Origin: Shewanella sp. MTB7
GTDB lineage: Bacteria > Pseudomonadota > Gammaproteobacteria > Enterobacterales > Shewanellaceae
Length of the DNA: 64,000 bases
Direction: 5' to 3'
Assembly: GCF_027571385.1 (NCBI RefSeq)
Contig: NZ_CP085636.1
Location: forward strand, 1,674,001 to 1,738,000
The notes beneath the pieces were generated by a model, which was not told the origin of the DNA, did not search any database, and was given only the letters and a program-made list of their open reading frames with translations. The first letter of the stretch is position 1. Each line of letters begins with the position of its first letter. This document shows, piece by piece, positions 38,854 to 48,414 of the stretch. A program made the position numbers and the translations under genes.

Positions 38854-39833
38854 TGTCGATTCTACTCGATGCCGTTACTCGGGCTAAACAGCAAAGTTCA
38901 GATATTAACCTGGATCCTGTACTCACCCCCAGAGCGCAATATAAACAACTTAGTAAAACCCAAAACAAGGGACTGCTTGTTCTGCTCACCGTCATTATTT
39001 TAACGCTACTGGTGGTCATAGCTTGGATAAGTCGTGATCAACCGCCGGAGTCAGTCACTGACGTAACCATTGAGCCTCAAGCCGTTGAGTTAGTTGTACC
39101 TGCAATGGCTCAAAATCATGTAGCACAAGATGAAGAACTTAATTTATCAAGGGGCGGCATTCAGTTAGCAGGCAAAGTTGCTCTGCCTATCGCGTCGATT
39201 ATGCCGATGCGCTATCAAGAGCCGACAGAGCCTAAAAGCGTTAGCGCATCAGTTAGTCGCTCTCCTGCATCCTTTGGTGACCAAGCCGTGAGTGAGCCGA
39301 TAATACTTGGGGCTAACGCGAATCACAAAGGTCAGGAGTTGTTAGCATCGCTTAAATATCAGGTTGATTCGGCGGCAGAAGATTTAGGTTTGAGTTACGC
39401 TGCATCGAAGCCAGTCGCTGAGTCAGAGCCTAAGACAAAGTTAAGCCCATCTCAGTCAGAAACCTCTCCCCGAGATTATCAGAGTGAAGGGAATTTGTTA
39501 GCCGCATTTGAAGCAGCATTAAAAGAGATTGAAATTAGCAAATCTGTCGCGACACCTGTGACTGAACCTAAGCTGGATCCGATCCCAACCCCTCAGCAAG
39601 ATACGCTGCCAAAGTATGGTCAACTACCAGCAGGTCTACAACTTCAGGTTCCTGAATTCAGTATTAAGGCTCATGTATACGCCAGTGACCCGAATAACCG
39701 TTGGCTCAATGTTGATGGTGCTGAACTGCAACAAGGTGACACCATTGGCGGTAAATTAGAGATTATTGAAATTCGCCCAAGAGATGTGGTGTTGTCGATA
39801 CAGGGGACTAAGTTCAAGGTGCCAGCGATATAA
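38853..39833 (+). CDS. gspB: type II secretion assembly protein GspB (ExeB)
   Basis: A bitopic membrane protein of 326 residues. A short cytoplasmic start (MSILLDAVTRAKQQ), one helix (about 35-54), a long low-complexity Pro/Ser/Glu periplasmic linker, and a conserved GspB C-terminal domain (about 255-326; HVYASDPNNRWLNVDG). It partners GspA in placing the secretin GspD. The start overlaps the gspA stop (TAATG). Confidence 0.92.
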   Translation: MSILLDAVTRAKQQSSDINLDPVLTPRAQYKQLSKTQNKGLLVLLTVIILTLLVVIAWISRDQPPESVTDVTIEPQAVELVVPAMAQNHVAQDEELNLSRGGIQLAGKVALPIASIMPMRYQEPTEPKSVSASVSRSPASFGDQAVSEPIILGANANHKGQELLASLKYQVDSAAEDLGLSYAASKPVAESEPKTKLSPSQSETSPRDYQSEGNLLAAFEAALKEIEISKSVATPVTEPKLDPIPTPQQDTLPKYGQLPAGLQLQVPEFSIKAHVYASDPNNRWLNVDGAELQQGDTIGGKLEIIEIRPRDVVLSIQGTKFKVPAI

Positions 39834-39867
39834 GGAAGCACCTTAAGTTTGTGACAAGTTGATGAAT

Positions 39868-39898
39868 AAAAAGCCTGCAAATGTTCGCAGGCTTTTTT
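39868..39898. terminator. intrinsic terminator after gspB
   Basis: AAAAAGCCTGC pairs with GCAGGCTTTTTT; the T-run is on the plus strand. The A-rich left arm could also serve nhaD on the minus strand. Confidence 0.88.
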
Positions 39899-39915
39899 AT
39901 GTTGTCTGTCCTAGC

Positions 39916-41163
39916 CTAGCCATAGAAGTGATTGGCGAGCAGCAAAGTCAGGCCATAGCCTAAGCAATAACATAGTAATAGCGCTGGCACATACCTAAGG
40001 TAGCTGACGAAGGTCAACTCCTTCACTTTGCTCATGGCGATAATACCGGAGGCGGAACCTATCACTAATAATGACCCTCCGACGCCAACTGAATAGGTAA
40101 GACCTAACCACTCTGGTGTACTTAACACGGGTTCGGCTTTGAGTAGTGCAGCGGTAAGGGGGACGTTATCCAATAGTGCAGAGCCAATGCCGGTGACAAA
40201 GTTTGAAATATTAGGGTCGTACATGGCATAGACCTGGGTTAAGAGATCTAAAGTACCTATCTCCTTGAGCATACCCACTAGCAGTAATATACCGAGGAAA
40301 AATAGCAAGGTATCAAACTCAATTTGACGAATATACTCGAGGATTTGCATCTCCTCTTTGTTCGTTCTGAAGATATGACCCACAAGAAATAAAATAGACA
40401 AGCCAGTTAAAAATGTCAGTACAGGTGGGATGCCAAATAAGATATTGAGCACCATAGTCGCAATAATGGTACAGAAGAAGATGATGGCTATCACGACATC
40501 GACCTTATGGTAATCCTGTTTAATGGGTGTGGTGCTCACATGCCCTTCGGCTTTTAGTGAAAACAGAACGGCGAGCAGCATCACGCTAACTGCGGCAGGA
40601 ATAAAGAGGATTAACAGTTCTGACATTTGTACGTGGCCATCGAGGAAGATCATCAGGGTGGTGACATCCCCCGTTATCAGTGATACACCGCCTGAATTGA
40701 CGGCAAAAATGATCAATACCGCCATTCTGCGTTGCATCTGACTGTCGAGTTTGAAGGTGGTTAACAAGCCGAGTGAAACTAATGTGGCGGTGACATTGTC
40801 ACAGATGGCCGAAAGGATCAGTGAAAAGAGTGCGACCTGCAGCATTAAGATGCGTACCGAGACCTTTTGTGGGAACAGTTTCTGCACTAAGATTTGGATC
40901 ATTCCCTTCGCATTAAGGTAGGCAACGAAGGTCATCGTCGACATTAAAAACAGCCATAGGGTGGCAATTTCAAGTAAATTTTCATTTAGCTCAGTTTCAA
41001 TTATTTTCTCATGTGCGGGATCCCCTGCAGACATAAAGAGCACAATCCATGAAATACAGCCAAAAAAGAGTGTGGTTTTTGCTTTATTAAGGTGGGTGAC
41101 CTCTTCAAAAATAATACTTAATAGTGCCAGAACGGCGAGGGAGATCAGGAATATGTAGAGCAT
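39916..41163 (-). CDS. nhaD: NhaD-type Na+/H+ antiporter
   Basis: An inner-membrane protein of 415 residues with about 12 helices, of the ion-transporter superfamily. ICDNVTATLVSLGLL carries the conserved Asp and Thr of NhaD, and LLDNVPLTAALLKAEP is the matching second motif. It expels sodium for protons in alkaline or salty conditions, fitting a marine host. It is transcribed alone, convergent with gspAB. Confidence 0.9.
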   Translation of the reverse strand: MLYIFLISLAVLALLSIIFEEVTHLNKAKTTLFFGCISWIVLFMSAGDPAHEKIIETELNENLLEIATLWLFLMSTMTFVAYLNAKGMIQILVQKLFPQKVSVRILMLQVALFSLILSAICDNVTATLVSLGLLTTFKLDSQMQRRMAVLIIFAVNSGGVSLITGDVTTLMIFLDGHVQMSELLILFIPAAVSVMLLAVLFSLKAEGHVSTTPIKQDYHKVDVVIAIIFFCTIIATMVLNILFGIPPVLTFLTGLSILFLVGHIFRTNKEEMQILEYIRQIEFDTLLFFLGILLLVGMLKEIGTLDLLTQVYAMYDPNISNFVTGIGSALLDNVPLTAALLKAEPVLSTPEWLGLTYSVGVGGSLLVIGSASGIIAMSKVKELTFVSYLRYVPALLLCYCLGYGLTLLLANHFYG

Positions 41164-41753
41164 ACGACAGTTCCTACAGCTGTTTATCTGTTAAGAGTAA
41201 ACAAGGCTAAGAGTTAAGGTTGAATTAATCTTGTTGCGCTAGGCGTGCGAATTAAGCCATAGGGATGGGGATAAAACAAGGGTTAACTGCGTCAAATTTT
41301 TAATAAAATTGCGATATTGGTCACGTGAAGCATAAGCTTACTCTGAATAGGTATCGTGTACGATTACGTTACATAAAGCGATGATTAATACTGTGTGAAT
41401 GGATACAATTCAGAGCTAAACACTCCGTAAAGTGTAGGATTTATTGATAACTAGCCTTATTTTGGTATAAACACCAGAATAAATGCTAATTTATTTTTTA
41501 CTATATTAGCACTAGCGGCTCAACGTGATTATTCTATTAAAATAATAACTTGGCATCGTGCATTTTGTATGCAATTTTCATAACTTAAAAAGTCCTCCCG
41601 ATTGCCCCACGAGTGAAGGTGTCAAAATATTGACTGTTCAAAAAACATCCAGTAAAATGATTGCCAATGAGTCTGATAGTAGACAGGGATTTACGAGTAA
41701 AAGGATGTTTAGAGCACTATCTATATTTACACCAATTTACGGGGAGAAGTAGA
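41164..41753. other. AT-rich intergenic region upstream of a small gene
   Basis: There are 590 bases between the divergent nhaD and the small membrane protein gene. No credible gene was found in it. It presumably holds both promoters. I saw no repeat shared with the rest of the window. Confidence 0.4.
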
Positions 41754-41957
41754 ATGAAGTTTTTATTCAGGGCTATTTTACTATTGGGTTCTCTTGTTTG
41801 GTTGGTAGTGTGCGCAAAGCAGTTTGTTGGTCTGGGTATACTCGATAATCCAGCAGTAGCCATAGATAATCCGACACTGTTAATTCAAATATTTATCGCG
41901 CTAATGATTTTTCGTTCAGCTTGGATGTTTGGCCAGATGAAAAGAAGACGCTTCTAA
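41754..41957 (+). CDS. small membrane protein of unknown function
   Basis: A protein of 67 residues with two predicted membrane helices (about 5-24 and 38-57) and a very basic tail (KRRRF). The frame is open to 41661, but GGGGAGAAG sits just before the ATG at 41754 and the helix begins there. A strong terminator follows. I do not recognise a function. A clean ribosome-binding site, two helices and a terminator argue that it is real. Confidence 0.7.
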   Translation: MKFLFRAILLLGSLVWLVVCAKQFVGLGILDNPAVAIDNPTLLIQIFIALMIFRSAWMFGQMKRRRF

Positions 41958-41972
41958 TTTAATCACATAAAC

Positions 41973-42004
41973 AAAAAAGGACGCTATATGCGTCCTTTTT
42001 TGTT
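41973..42004. terminator. bidirectional terminator between the small gene and hemL
   Basis: AAAAAAGGACGC pairs with GCGTCCTTTTTT over five bases, with T-runs on both strands. Confidence 0.92.
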
Positions 42005-42035
42005 TTCTCCAGATTCATCACCTGGATAGGTCGCG

Positions 42036-43322
42036 CTATTTAGCCATCTTAGCAAAAACACGATCAGCAGCAGCCAACGTTTCTTCTAGCTCTTTCTCAC
42101 CGTGAGCCATAGAGAGAAAACCAGCTTCATAAGCGCTAGGTGCAAGATAAACACCTTCATCTAACATGCCGTGGTAGAAGACTGGGAATATGTCAGCATC
42201 ACATTTAGTGACTTGATCGAAGCAAGTCACTTTCTCCTCTTCGGTAAAGAACAAACCGAACATGCCGCCAACATAGTTAACTGACATCGCAATACCATGT
42301 TTGTTGGCAGCGGCTTTAAAGCCTTCTGCAATTCGCTTGGTCTTAGCGGTTAGCTCTTCATATAAACCTTCAGCGCACAACTCTTCCATCTGTGCTAAAC
42401 CTGCAGACATGGCAATAGGGTTACCCGATAAAGTCCCTGCTTGATAAACAGGACCTGTCGGTGCGATAAACTGCATGACATCTTTACGGCCACCAAATGC
42501 GCCCACTGGCATGCCGCCACCGATCACTTTACCTAAGGTTGTTAGATCTGGTGTTACGCCATAGTAACCTTGTGCACCGCTCTTTGAAACGCGGAAACCT
42601 GTCATCACTTCATCGATGATTAACAAGGCACCATATTGATCACAGATAGCACGTAGCCCTTGAAGAAAACCTTCAACGGGTGGAATGCAGTTCATGTTGC
42701 CGGCAACGGGCTCAACAATGATACAAGAGATAGCATCTGGATACTGCTCGAATAGCGCTTGAACTGACTCAAGATCGTTATAGGTCGCTGTTAGCGTGTG
42801 TTTCGCGAAATCTTCAGGAATACCTGGTGAGCTAGGCTGACCTAAGGTCAATGCACCGGAACCTGCTTTAACTAGCAAACAGTCTGCATGGCCATGGTAG
42901 CAACCTTCAAACTTGAGAATTTTGTCACGATTAGTAAAGCCACGTGCCAGACGAATCGCACTCATGGTCGCTTCAGTACCTGAGCTCACCATACGAACCT
43001 GTTCGATCGAAGGAACCATCTCGATGACTTTCTCAGCCATCTTGACTTCAAGTTCAGTCGGCGCACCAAAAGAGAGGCCGTTTTCGACGGCGTCTAATAC
43101 TGCTTGACGAATTTTAGGGTGGTTGTGACCTAAGATCATCGGGCCCCAAGAACCTACATAGTCAATATAAGCTTTGCCGTCGGCATCATAGATATAAGCC
43201 CCGTCGGCTTTATCAATAAAACGTGGTGAACCGCCTACGCCATTGAAAGCACGTACTGGCGAGTTAACGCCACCTGGAATGGTTTTTTTAGCTTGTTCAA
43301 AAAGTTCGTCGGAGCGGGTCAT
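42036..43322 (-). CDS. hemL: glutamate-1-semialdehyde 2,1-aminomutase
   Basis: A PLP enzyme of 428 residues making 5-aminolevulinate in the C5 haem pathway. The PLP-binding Lys lies in [18 protein letters not shown] (about residue 265), with [12 protein letters not shown] and [11 protein letters not shown] as further family marks. The frame continues to a TTG at 43328, but AAAGGA is six bases from the ATG at 43322. A pyrB remnant ends 29 bases upstream. Confidence 0.95.
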   Translation of the reverse strand: MTRSDELFEQAKKTIPGGVNSPVRAFNGVGGSPRFIDKADGAYIYDADGKAYIDYVGSWGPMILGHNHPKIRQAVLDAVENGLSFGAPTELEVKMAEKVIEMVPSIEQVRMVSSGTEATMSAIRLARGFTNRDKILKFEGCYHGHADCLLVKAGSGALTLGQPSSPGIPEDFAKHTLTATYNDLESVQALFEQYPDAISCIIVEPVAGNMNCIPPVEGFLQGLRAICDQYGALLIIDEVMTGFRVSKSGAQGYYGVTPDLTTLGKVIGGGMPVGAFGGRKDVMQFIAPTGPVYQAGTLSGNPIAMSAGLAQMEELCAEGLYEELTAKTKRIAEGFKAAANKHGIAMSVNYVGGMFGLFFTEEEKVTCFDQVTKCDADIFPVFYHGMLDEGVYLAPSAYEAGFLSMAHGEKELEETLAAADRVFAKMAK

Positions 43323-43351
43323 GATCAATCCTTTAAAAGTCTATTGCTGGG

Positions 43352-43611
43352 TTATCGTTCGGTTTTTCGTGAATACCAGTTAACCGAATACTCGTATTTT
43401 TCTAGTTGTGTGTAAATGTTGTGGCTAAGTCGAAACTTTCCATGGTATTTACTCGCCTCTTCCTGTGAAGGGAAACGCTCCTTTGAATGCGTGTAAAATA
43501 GAGTATATCAGCCTGTGCCAGATTACCTTCAAGTTGATTGGTAATTGTGATCTTATCCCCAGCATTTTCGATGTCAGCTAGCACTGAGTCTGGCATGGCC
43601 AACGCTTTTGT
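43352..43611 (-). pseudogene. pyrB: pyrB (aspartate carbamoyltransferase) remnant
   Basis: Reading the minus strand gives KALAMPDSVLADIENAG then ITNQLEGNLAQADILYFTRIQ, a segment from the C-terminal domain of the long PyrB type. After that Gln one base is missing (about 43483) and the next frame continues ERFPSQEEASKYHGKFRLSH and NIYTQ. It then jumps at about 43405 to LEKYEYSVNWYSRKTER and a stop, the usual C-terminus. The N-terminal two-thirds, including the carbamoyl-phosphate STRTR motif, and some 60 internal residues are missing. Identified by remembered family sequence, not by search. Confidence 0.75.
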
Positions 43612-43854
43612 CTAAGGGCGTTGGGTACTATAGGAGTTCCAAGGTTGAATATCTGGTGAATGGCATTCAAATCAAGCTGATTTACTGAGAGGATATGAGA
43701 TCTTTGACACGGAGTCATCAGCCTTATTTCCAATATCTGAGGCGTGAATCGCAGGTGTTCCCCCGATTTTCTTGCTTAACGTTATATGCGGCACTATAGC
43801 AGAATCACACTTGCAGTGGAATATCTGCGCTCTGTATTCTGAGGCATTCGTTTG
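43612..43854. other. unassigned stretch, possibly repeat-derived
   Basis: No credible gene. A 61-codon open frame on the minus strand (43672-43857) has no recognisable domain, and I suspect it belongs to a dispersed repeat. No second copy is in this window. Confidence 0.35.
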
Positions 43855-43891
43855 CAATAAAAACCCGACATTAGTAGTCGGGTTTTTATTG
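43855..43891 (-). terminator. intrinsic terminator of the sulfite dehydrogenase operon
   Basis: CAATAAAAACCCGAC pairs with GTCGGGTTTTTATTG over seven bases; the T-run follows on either strand. Confidence 0.88.
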
Positions 43892-43911
43892 CTTTCGATT
43901 CATATACTCGA

Positions 43912-44340
43912 TTATTTAGTCAAGTTGAGTGGTGCCTGTTGAGCATAGTAGAAAGCCACATCTTTCATCTCAGCCTCCGACAACATTCCCGCTTGTGCTT
44001 GCATGATAGGATTGGTGCGTTCTCCGAGTTTAAACTCGATAAGTTGTTTAAAAAGGTAGGCCGTTTTTTGTCCCATCAAACTTGGGTAAGTGGGCATTAT
44101 GGTTAACATAGCACTGCCGTGACAGGCGACGCAGCGTGTGGTGGCTAACGCTTCACCTTGGGCAAGGTCAAACTTTTTGGATAACACCTCTTTACTTAAC
44201 TTGAGCCCAGATACGGCCAGAGATTCACTAAACTCAGCTTCTGCACTCACTAGGGGAGCGGTGGCAAAGCTGCAGCAAGAGAACAGAATCCCAGCGGTTA
44301 GCAGTGACGTTTTTAAACTTAATGTATGTAGCAAAGCCAT
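43912..44340 (-). CDS. periplasmic c-type cytochrome
   Basis: A protein of 142 residues with a signal peptide and one haem-c site, CVACH (about residue 70), with a later Met as possible sixth ligand (MQAQAGMLSEAEMKDVAFYY). It belongs to the cytochrome c553-like group. Its start shares a base with the stop of the upstream cytochrome gene. It is last in the four-gene sulfite-dehydrogenase-like operon and may hand electrons to an oxidase or to other periplasmic cytochromes. Confidence 0.85.
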   Translation of the reverse strand: MALLHTLSLKTSLLTAGILFSCCSFATAPLVSAEAEFSESLAVSGLKLSKEVLSKKFDLAQGEALATTRCVACHGSAMLTIMPTYPSLMGQKTAYLFKQLIEFKLGERTNPIMQAQAGMLSEAEMKDVAFYYAQQAPLNLTK

Positions 44341-44720
44341 TATTCCTGCTCCCTGTGTAGTGGAAGAGGGGGCATCTGGGCGGCTTCTAATGGTTTACGC
44401 CTAAAAATTCTCATGTCGATACCCGATTCATTGTAATAAGTTTCCAGATAATCGAGAACAGGATCCCAAGTCTCATTAAGCTCCCATAAACCTTGGGTGT
44501 CGATCATCCACTGTATCGTATCGCGCCATACTTCTCGGCTGCCCACGTTTTGTGGAATAATCAAACTGGTGTGGCAAGCATTACATTGGTTTTTAACGAT
44601 TTCCCAGCCCGGAGCCATGATAAGACCTGTGGCCTTATCTACCGGGTACTGTTCGGCGGCAGCGGCACCAAAACTGCAGGTACCGAATAACAAAGCAAAT
44701 ACATAAAGGTATTTTTTCAT
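44340..44720 (-). CDS. small c-type cytochrome, SorB-like subunit
   Basis: A protein of 126 residues with a signal peptide (ALLFGTCSFGAAAA) and haem-c site CNACH (about residue 48). The region PQNVGSREVWRDTIQWMI resembles the haem subunit of sulfite dehydrogenases of the SorAB class. It follows directly on the molybdoprotein gene, sharing its boundary base, so it is the likely first electron acceptor. Subunit naming rests on context. Confidence 0.75.
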   Translation of the reverse strand: MKKYLYVFALLFGTCSFGAAAAEQYPVDKATGLIMAPGWEIVKNQCNACHTSLIIPQNVGSREVWRDTIQWMIDTQGLWELNETWDPVLDYLETYYNESGIDMRIFRRKPLEAAQMPPLPLHREQE

Positions 44721-45946
44721 TATACGACCCTTACAGCAACTCTATGGCAACCGTTAAATAGGTAGCCCTTGGGGTTCCATTGTGGTTGAACCATAGGCTG
44801 ACTATCGCCTTTTGTGTCAGTTGCTCTAGCCCAGATCTCGTAATAACCAGTTTGAGGTAAGTTTAGGTTTATGTTCCATTGCTGCCAGGCCATTGGGTTT
44901 ACAGGCTTAGTTAAAGAGGCTGTTTGCCAAGTCGTGCCATAGTCATAGCTCACTTCCACTTTCGTGACGTCACGAACACCAGCCCATGCATGGCCGCTGA
45001 CTTCAAGTACTTTACCTAGCGTGAGTTCACCACCAGTTTGCGGCGAAGTGATAAGCGACTTAACGATCATCTCTTCAATGATTTTAAAGTCTTTGCTGTC
45101 GACTTTCTCACCCGGAGCAACAGGGTGTTTAGGTACCTGATAAGCCGGTGCGCCCATCTTCTTACCGTCGTGAACACGATCACGTACGCCCATACCGGTA
45201 GCACACTTTTGTGAGACAGAACCTGGACGACCGCCAAAGACGATACGCAGTGGGTAGCCGTGCATGTAAGGGATCGCTTCGCCATTCATGTCCCAGGCTA
45301 TCATGGCGTTTTCATTCATTGCGGCTTCGATAGGTACACCACGGGAAATCGCCGCGCCTTTACCACTGATGTGCTTATCTGCGCCATAGTGAGCGGTATA
45401 CACAGCATTGCTCTTAACACCGCAATCGGCTAATACATCTTTAACCAATACACCGGTCCACTCAGCACAAAAAACTGCAGTATTACTCCACTGGTTTCCT
45501 TTAGCATTAGGGTAGAAGTTCTCACGACTGTTACCACCACATTCAAGCACTAGCTGTTGAGTATGGGTTTTGAACTTGCGCTTGAGTTCGGCAATAGTGT
45601 AAGTCTTTGGGGTTTCAATAGACTCACCGTCGACAGCGAACTCCCAAGTGTCAGGATCGATACTCTCAAAGTCAGGCATTTGGCCATTCCAACGAATAAA
45701 GGCGACATCGGCAGGTGTTTTTACCGGGGCAAGTAGGTGTTCTGGTGGAAAGGCGTTTAACGGACTCGAGTTAAGCACTTTAAAATGTTCAGGAAGATCT
45801 TCTACTTTCGACCAAGTAACGGCAGATACATCGAGAGTGGCCATTCCTGCAGGGCGGTTCTGAGCAAATGCCCAGTTAAGCGGTAGCATTGCTGTGACTG
45901 AAGTGGCTACTGCGCCTTTTAAAAATTTACGTCTATCGATAGTCAT
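44720..45946 (-). CDS. molybdopterin sulfite dehydrogenase-like catalytic subunit
   Basis: A protein of 408 residues with a Tat signal (RRKFLKGAVATSV). The sulfite-oxidase-type molybdenum domain has Cys in LVLECGGNSRENF, the expected metal ligand. The C-terminal dimerisation domain (about 295-400) has GHAWAGVRDVTKVEVSYDYG and VNPMAWQQW. The closest groups are SorA and SoxC. With two cytochromes beside it a sulfite:cytochrome c role is likely. No soxXYZAB genes are present, which argues against SoxC. Substrate is inferred. Confidence 0.82.
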   Translation of the reverse strand: MTIDRRKFLKGAVATSVTAMLPLNWAFAQNRPAGMATLDVSAVTWSKVEDLPEHFKVLNSSPLNAFPPEHLLAPVKTPADVAFIRWNGQMPDFESIDPDTWEFAVDGESIETPKTYTIAELKRKFKTHTQQLVLECGGNSRENFYPNAKGNQWSNTAVFCAEWTGVLVKDVLADCGVKSNAVYTAHYGADKHISGKGAAISRGVPIEAAMNENAMIAWDMNGEAIPYMHGYPLRIVFGGRPGSVSQKCATGMGVRDRVHDGKKMGAPAYQVPKHPVAPGEKVDSKDFKIIEEMIVKSLITSPQTGGELTLGKVLEVSGHAWAGVRDVTKVEVSYDYGTTWQTASLTKPVNPMAWQQWNINLNLPQTGYYEIWARATDTKGDSQPMVQPQWNPKGYLFNGCHRVAVRVV

Positions 45947-45948
45947 TG

Positions 45949-46248
45949 TTACTCTTCCTTGCCTTGATTGAAGTGGTCAGCCATCGCTTTCATCTGCTCA
46001 GTTGTGAGTAGGTTGGCGACTTTAGTCATTGTTTCATCTTGGCGTTGGCCAGTTTTAAATTGTTCTAACTGTTGCACCATATAGGCTGCATTTTGCCATT
46101 TGAGGTTAGGGATAGAGGGAAACTCACTGCTTCCATCTTTACCGTGGCAAGCTTTACACATATTCAATAGATCTTGGTCTGTCGCCGCTGAACTTGTGCC
46201 ACAAAATAGCATCAGAGATAAAGCCAATGTGACACTGAAGGTCTTCAT
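45949..46248 (-). CDS. c-type cytochrome (cytochrome c553-like)
   Basis: A protein of 99 residues with a signal peptide (LALSLMLFCGTSSA) and haem site CKACH (about residue 31), plus MTKVANLLTTEQMKAMADHF. The frame is open to 46281, but AAGG is well placed for the ATG at 46248. It is first in the operon, two bases before the molybdoprotein gene, and lies below an FNR/EtrA box. Confidence 0.87.
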   Translation of the reverse strand: MKTFSVTLALSLMLFCGTSSAATDQDLLNMCKACHGKDGSSEFPSIPNLKWQNAAYMVQQLEQFKTGQRQDETMTKVANLLTTEQMKAMADHFNQGKEE

Positions 46249-46355
46249 AACAGGACCTTTTTGATTCTTATTTATACCCATAACCTTCCTTCACTACTTA
46301 TTTCAGCTCGGTCGCTTATTCGCAAGTAAACGAGATTCACTTTATTTGCTTTTAA

Positions 46356-46369
46356 TTGATTTACATCAA
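46356..46369 (-). promoter_or_regulatory. FNR/EtrA-type box
   Basis: TTGATTTACATCAA fits the FNR consensus TTGAT-N4-ATCAA exactly. It is centred about 114 bases before the cytochrome start at 46248 and 520 bases before aspA, so the sulfite-dehydrogenase operon is the likelier target. CRP can share such sites. Confidence 0.75.
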
Positions 46370-46872
46370 TGTTTTTAACTCGGCTTTGCTATAGGTGGTT
46401 ACGTTACCTTTAAATACGATGTTGGGTATGTAAAAAGTTATAAAAAATTATAAAAATGAAATGAAAAACCTTTTAAAACAGTTGATAATGTTAAAGTTTA
46501 GCGAGATAGGTGGCTTAGGCAATGATTATATTTTTGCTGAAGGAAATGGGTTTCTGATAACTTTTAATTGTGTTTGTTAAAGCCATGTTGATTGATACTA
46601 AGTCAAATGGTGGGCAGCTCTTGATTGACTAGGGTTTAGGAACATCCATTGGCGTGCTTGATGCCGTTGTCATAGATTAGATAAATAATGGCGTATTTCA
46701 TAAAAGGTATTTAAGCCGTTTCATGTCAATGTTACCCTTGTTTGGACAGTAAATTCTGATGACATAATTGGTGTGATATCGATCGATATATTCCGGTATT
46801 AATAAGCAAAAAGCCTCACGTTTTTATACGATTAATTATGTCATTTCATCTAAGCATTAATCACAAGTAGAA
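46370..46872. promoter_or_regulatory. aspA upstream region with a perfect palindrome
   Basis: No gene was found here. ATATCGATCGATAT at 46776-46789 is a perfect 14-base palindrome, overlapped by TGTGA-N6-TCGAT, a half-match to a CRP site, about 100 bases before aspA. Anaerobic or carbon control of aspA would fit but is inferred. Confidence 0.4.
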
Positions 46873-46884
46873 GTGAATTTAGCC

Positions 46885-48336
46885 ATGACGCTAGTGTACT
46901 CAAACCACAATCAAGAAACACGTTTAGAGACGGATCTGCTGGGGGAGAAATTAATCCCGAAGGAGGCCTATTACGGTATCCATACTCTTAGGGCGATGGA
47001 AAATTTTAACATCAGCAGTGAGAGGATTGGGGATTGTCCTGAGTTTATTCGTGGCATGGTGATGACTAAGAAAGCAGCGGCCTTGGCGAATGGAGAACTC
47101 GGTACTATATCCCCAGATATTGCCAAAGCGATTGGTAGAGCGTGTGACACCTTATTAGCGAGTGAGCGGTTTTACGATCAATTTCCGATAGATGTATTTC
47201 AGGGCGGTGCAGGCACATCGGTGAACATGAATACTAACGAGGTGATTGCGAATATTGCGTTAATTCAATTAGGGCACGCAAAGGGCTGTTATCAGTATAT
47301 CAATCCCAATGATCATGTGAATAAGTCTCAAAGTACCAATGATGCCTACCCAACAGGATTTAGAGTTGCCTTGTTTGAGCGTACCGATTCAGTGTTAGCT
47401 GTACTAACAGTGCTGATTGATACCTTTATGACTAAATCGTCAGAGTTTGATGATGTATTAAAGATGGGACGTACACAGTTGCAAGATGCGGTGCCGATGA
47501 CTTTAGGTCAAGAGTTCCGCGCATTTGGTGTCACCTTAAAGGAGGAGATTAAGAGTATTAAACGTTGTCAGGAGTTATTGCTCGAGGTCAACTTAGGTGC
47601 GACAGCGATTGGCACCGGTCTTAATACGCCAGAGGGCTACTCTCAATTAGCTATCAAAAAACTGGCAGAGATCACTGGTCATGCTTTTGTGCCTGCAGAT
47701 GACTTGATTGAGGCGACTTCAGATTGTGGCGCTTATGTGATGTTGTCCAGTGGTCTAAAACGTTTCGCGATTAAACTCTCTAAGATCTGTAATGATCTTC
47801 GCCTGCTCTCTTCTGGCCCTCGCTGTGGATTCAATGAGATTAACCTACCTCAAATGCAGGCGGGTTCTTCGATTATGCCTGCTAAGGTAAATCCTGTTAT
47901 TCCAGAAGTGGTCAATCAGGTGGCCTTTAAAGTTTGTGGTAACGATCTCACCATTACGATGGCGGCAGAAGCGGGTCAACTACAGCTTAATGTCATGGAG
48001 CCAGTGATAGGTCAGAGTTTGTTTGAATCTTTATCGCTGCTCGAAAATGCGTGTATTACTCTTAATGATAAGTGCATTAAGGGGATCACTGCTAATCGTC
48101 AGGTTTGTCAGGATTTTGTGCTTAATTCTATTGGCATTATTACTTACTTGAATCCATTTATTGGTCACCATGAGGGCGATATTATCGGTAAGATTTGCGT
48201 CGAAACTGGAAAAAGTGTACGAGAAGTCGTTTTGGAGCGAGGTTTACTTTCAGTGGAGGAACTCGATGAGATATTCTCAATTGAAAACTTGATGAACCCG
48301 CAATATAAAGCGCAGCGATTTGCTGTCGGCACTTAA
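46885..48336 (+). CDS. aspA: aspartate ammonia-lyase
   Basis: A fumarase/aspartase-superfamily enzyme of 483 residues that deaminates aspartate to fumarate, often to feed fumarate respiration. The catalytic loop signature is [16 protein letters not shown] (about 317-332), with [16 protein letters not shown] and [12 protein letters not shown] earlier. The frame also offers a GTG at 46873; neither has a strong ribosome-binding site, and ATG is chosen by default. Confidence 0.93.
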   Translation: MTLVYSNHNQETRLETDLLGEKLIPKEAYYGIHTLRAMENFNISSERIGDCPEFIRGMVMTKKAAALANGELGTISPDIAKAIGRACDTLLASERFYDQFPIDVFQGGAGTSVNMNTNEVIANIALIQLGHAKGCYQYINPNDHVNKSQSTNDAYPTGFRVALFERTDSVLAVLTVLIDTFMTKSSEFDDVLKMGRTQLQDAVPMTLGQEFRAFGVTLKEEIKSIKRCQELLLEVNLGATAIGTGLNTPEGYSQLAIKKLAEITGHAFVPADDLIEATSDCGAYVMLSSGLKRFAIKLSKICNDLRLLSSGPRCGFNEINLPQMQAGSSIMPAKVNPVIPEVVNQVAFKVCGNDLTITMAAEAGQLQLNVMEPVIGQSLFESLSLLENACITLNDKCIKGITANRQVCQDFVLNSIGIITYLNPFIGHHEGDIIGKICVETGKSVREVVLERGLLSVEELDEIFSIENLMNPQYKAQRFAVGT

Positions 48337-48355
48337 CGTTAGCAGACTATAGATG

Positions 48356-48385
48356 AAAGCCGGAGTGGTTAGCTCCGGCTTTTTT
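48356..48385 (+). terminator. intrinsic terminator after aspA
   Basis: AAAGCCGGAG pairs with CTCCGGCTTT over seven bases, followed by further T. Confidence 0.92.
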
Positions 48386-48414
48386 ATAAAGAGATACTGT
48401 TATTTAAGTAGAGT

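Noticed and set aside
43672..43857. 61-codon frame upstream of the pyrB remnant
   Set aside because: No domain and no ribosome-binding site; it did not read as part of PyrB in any frame.
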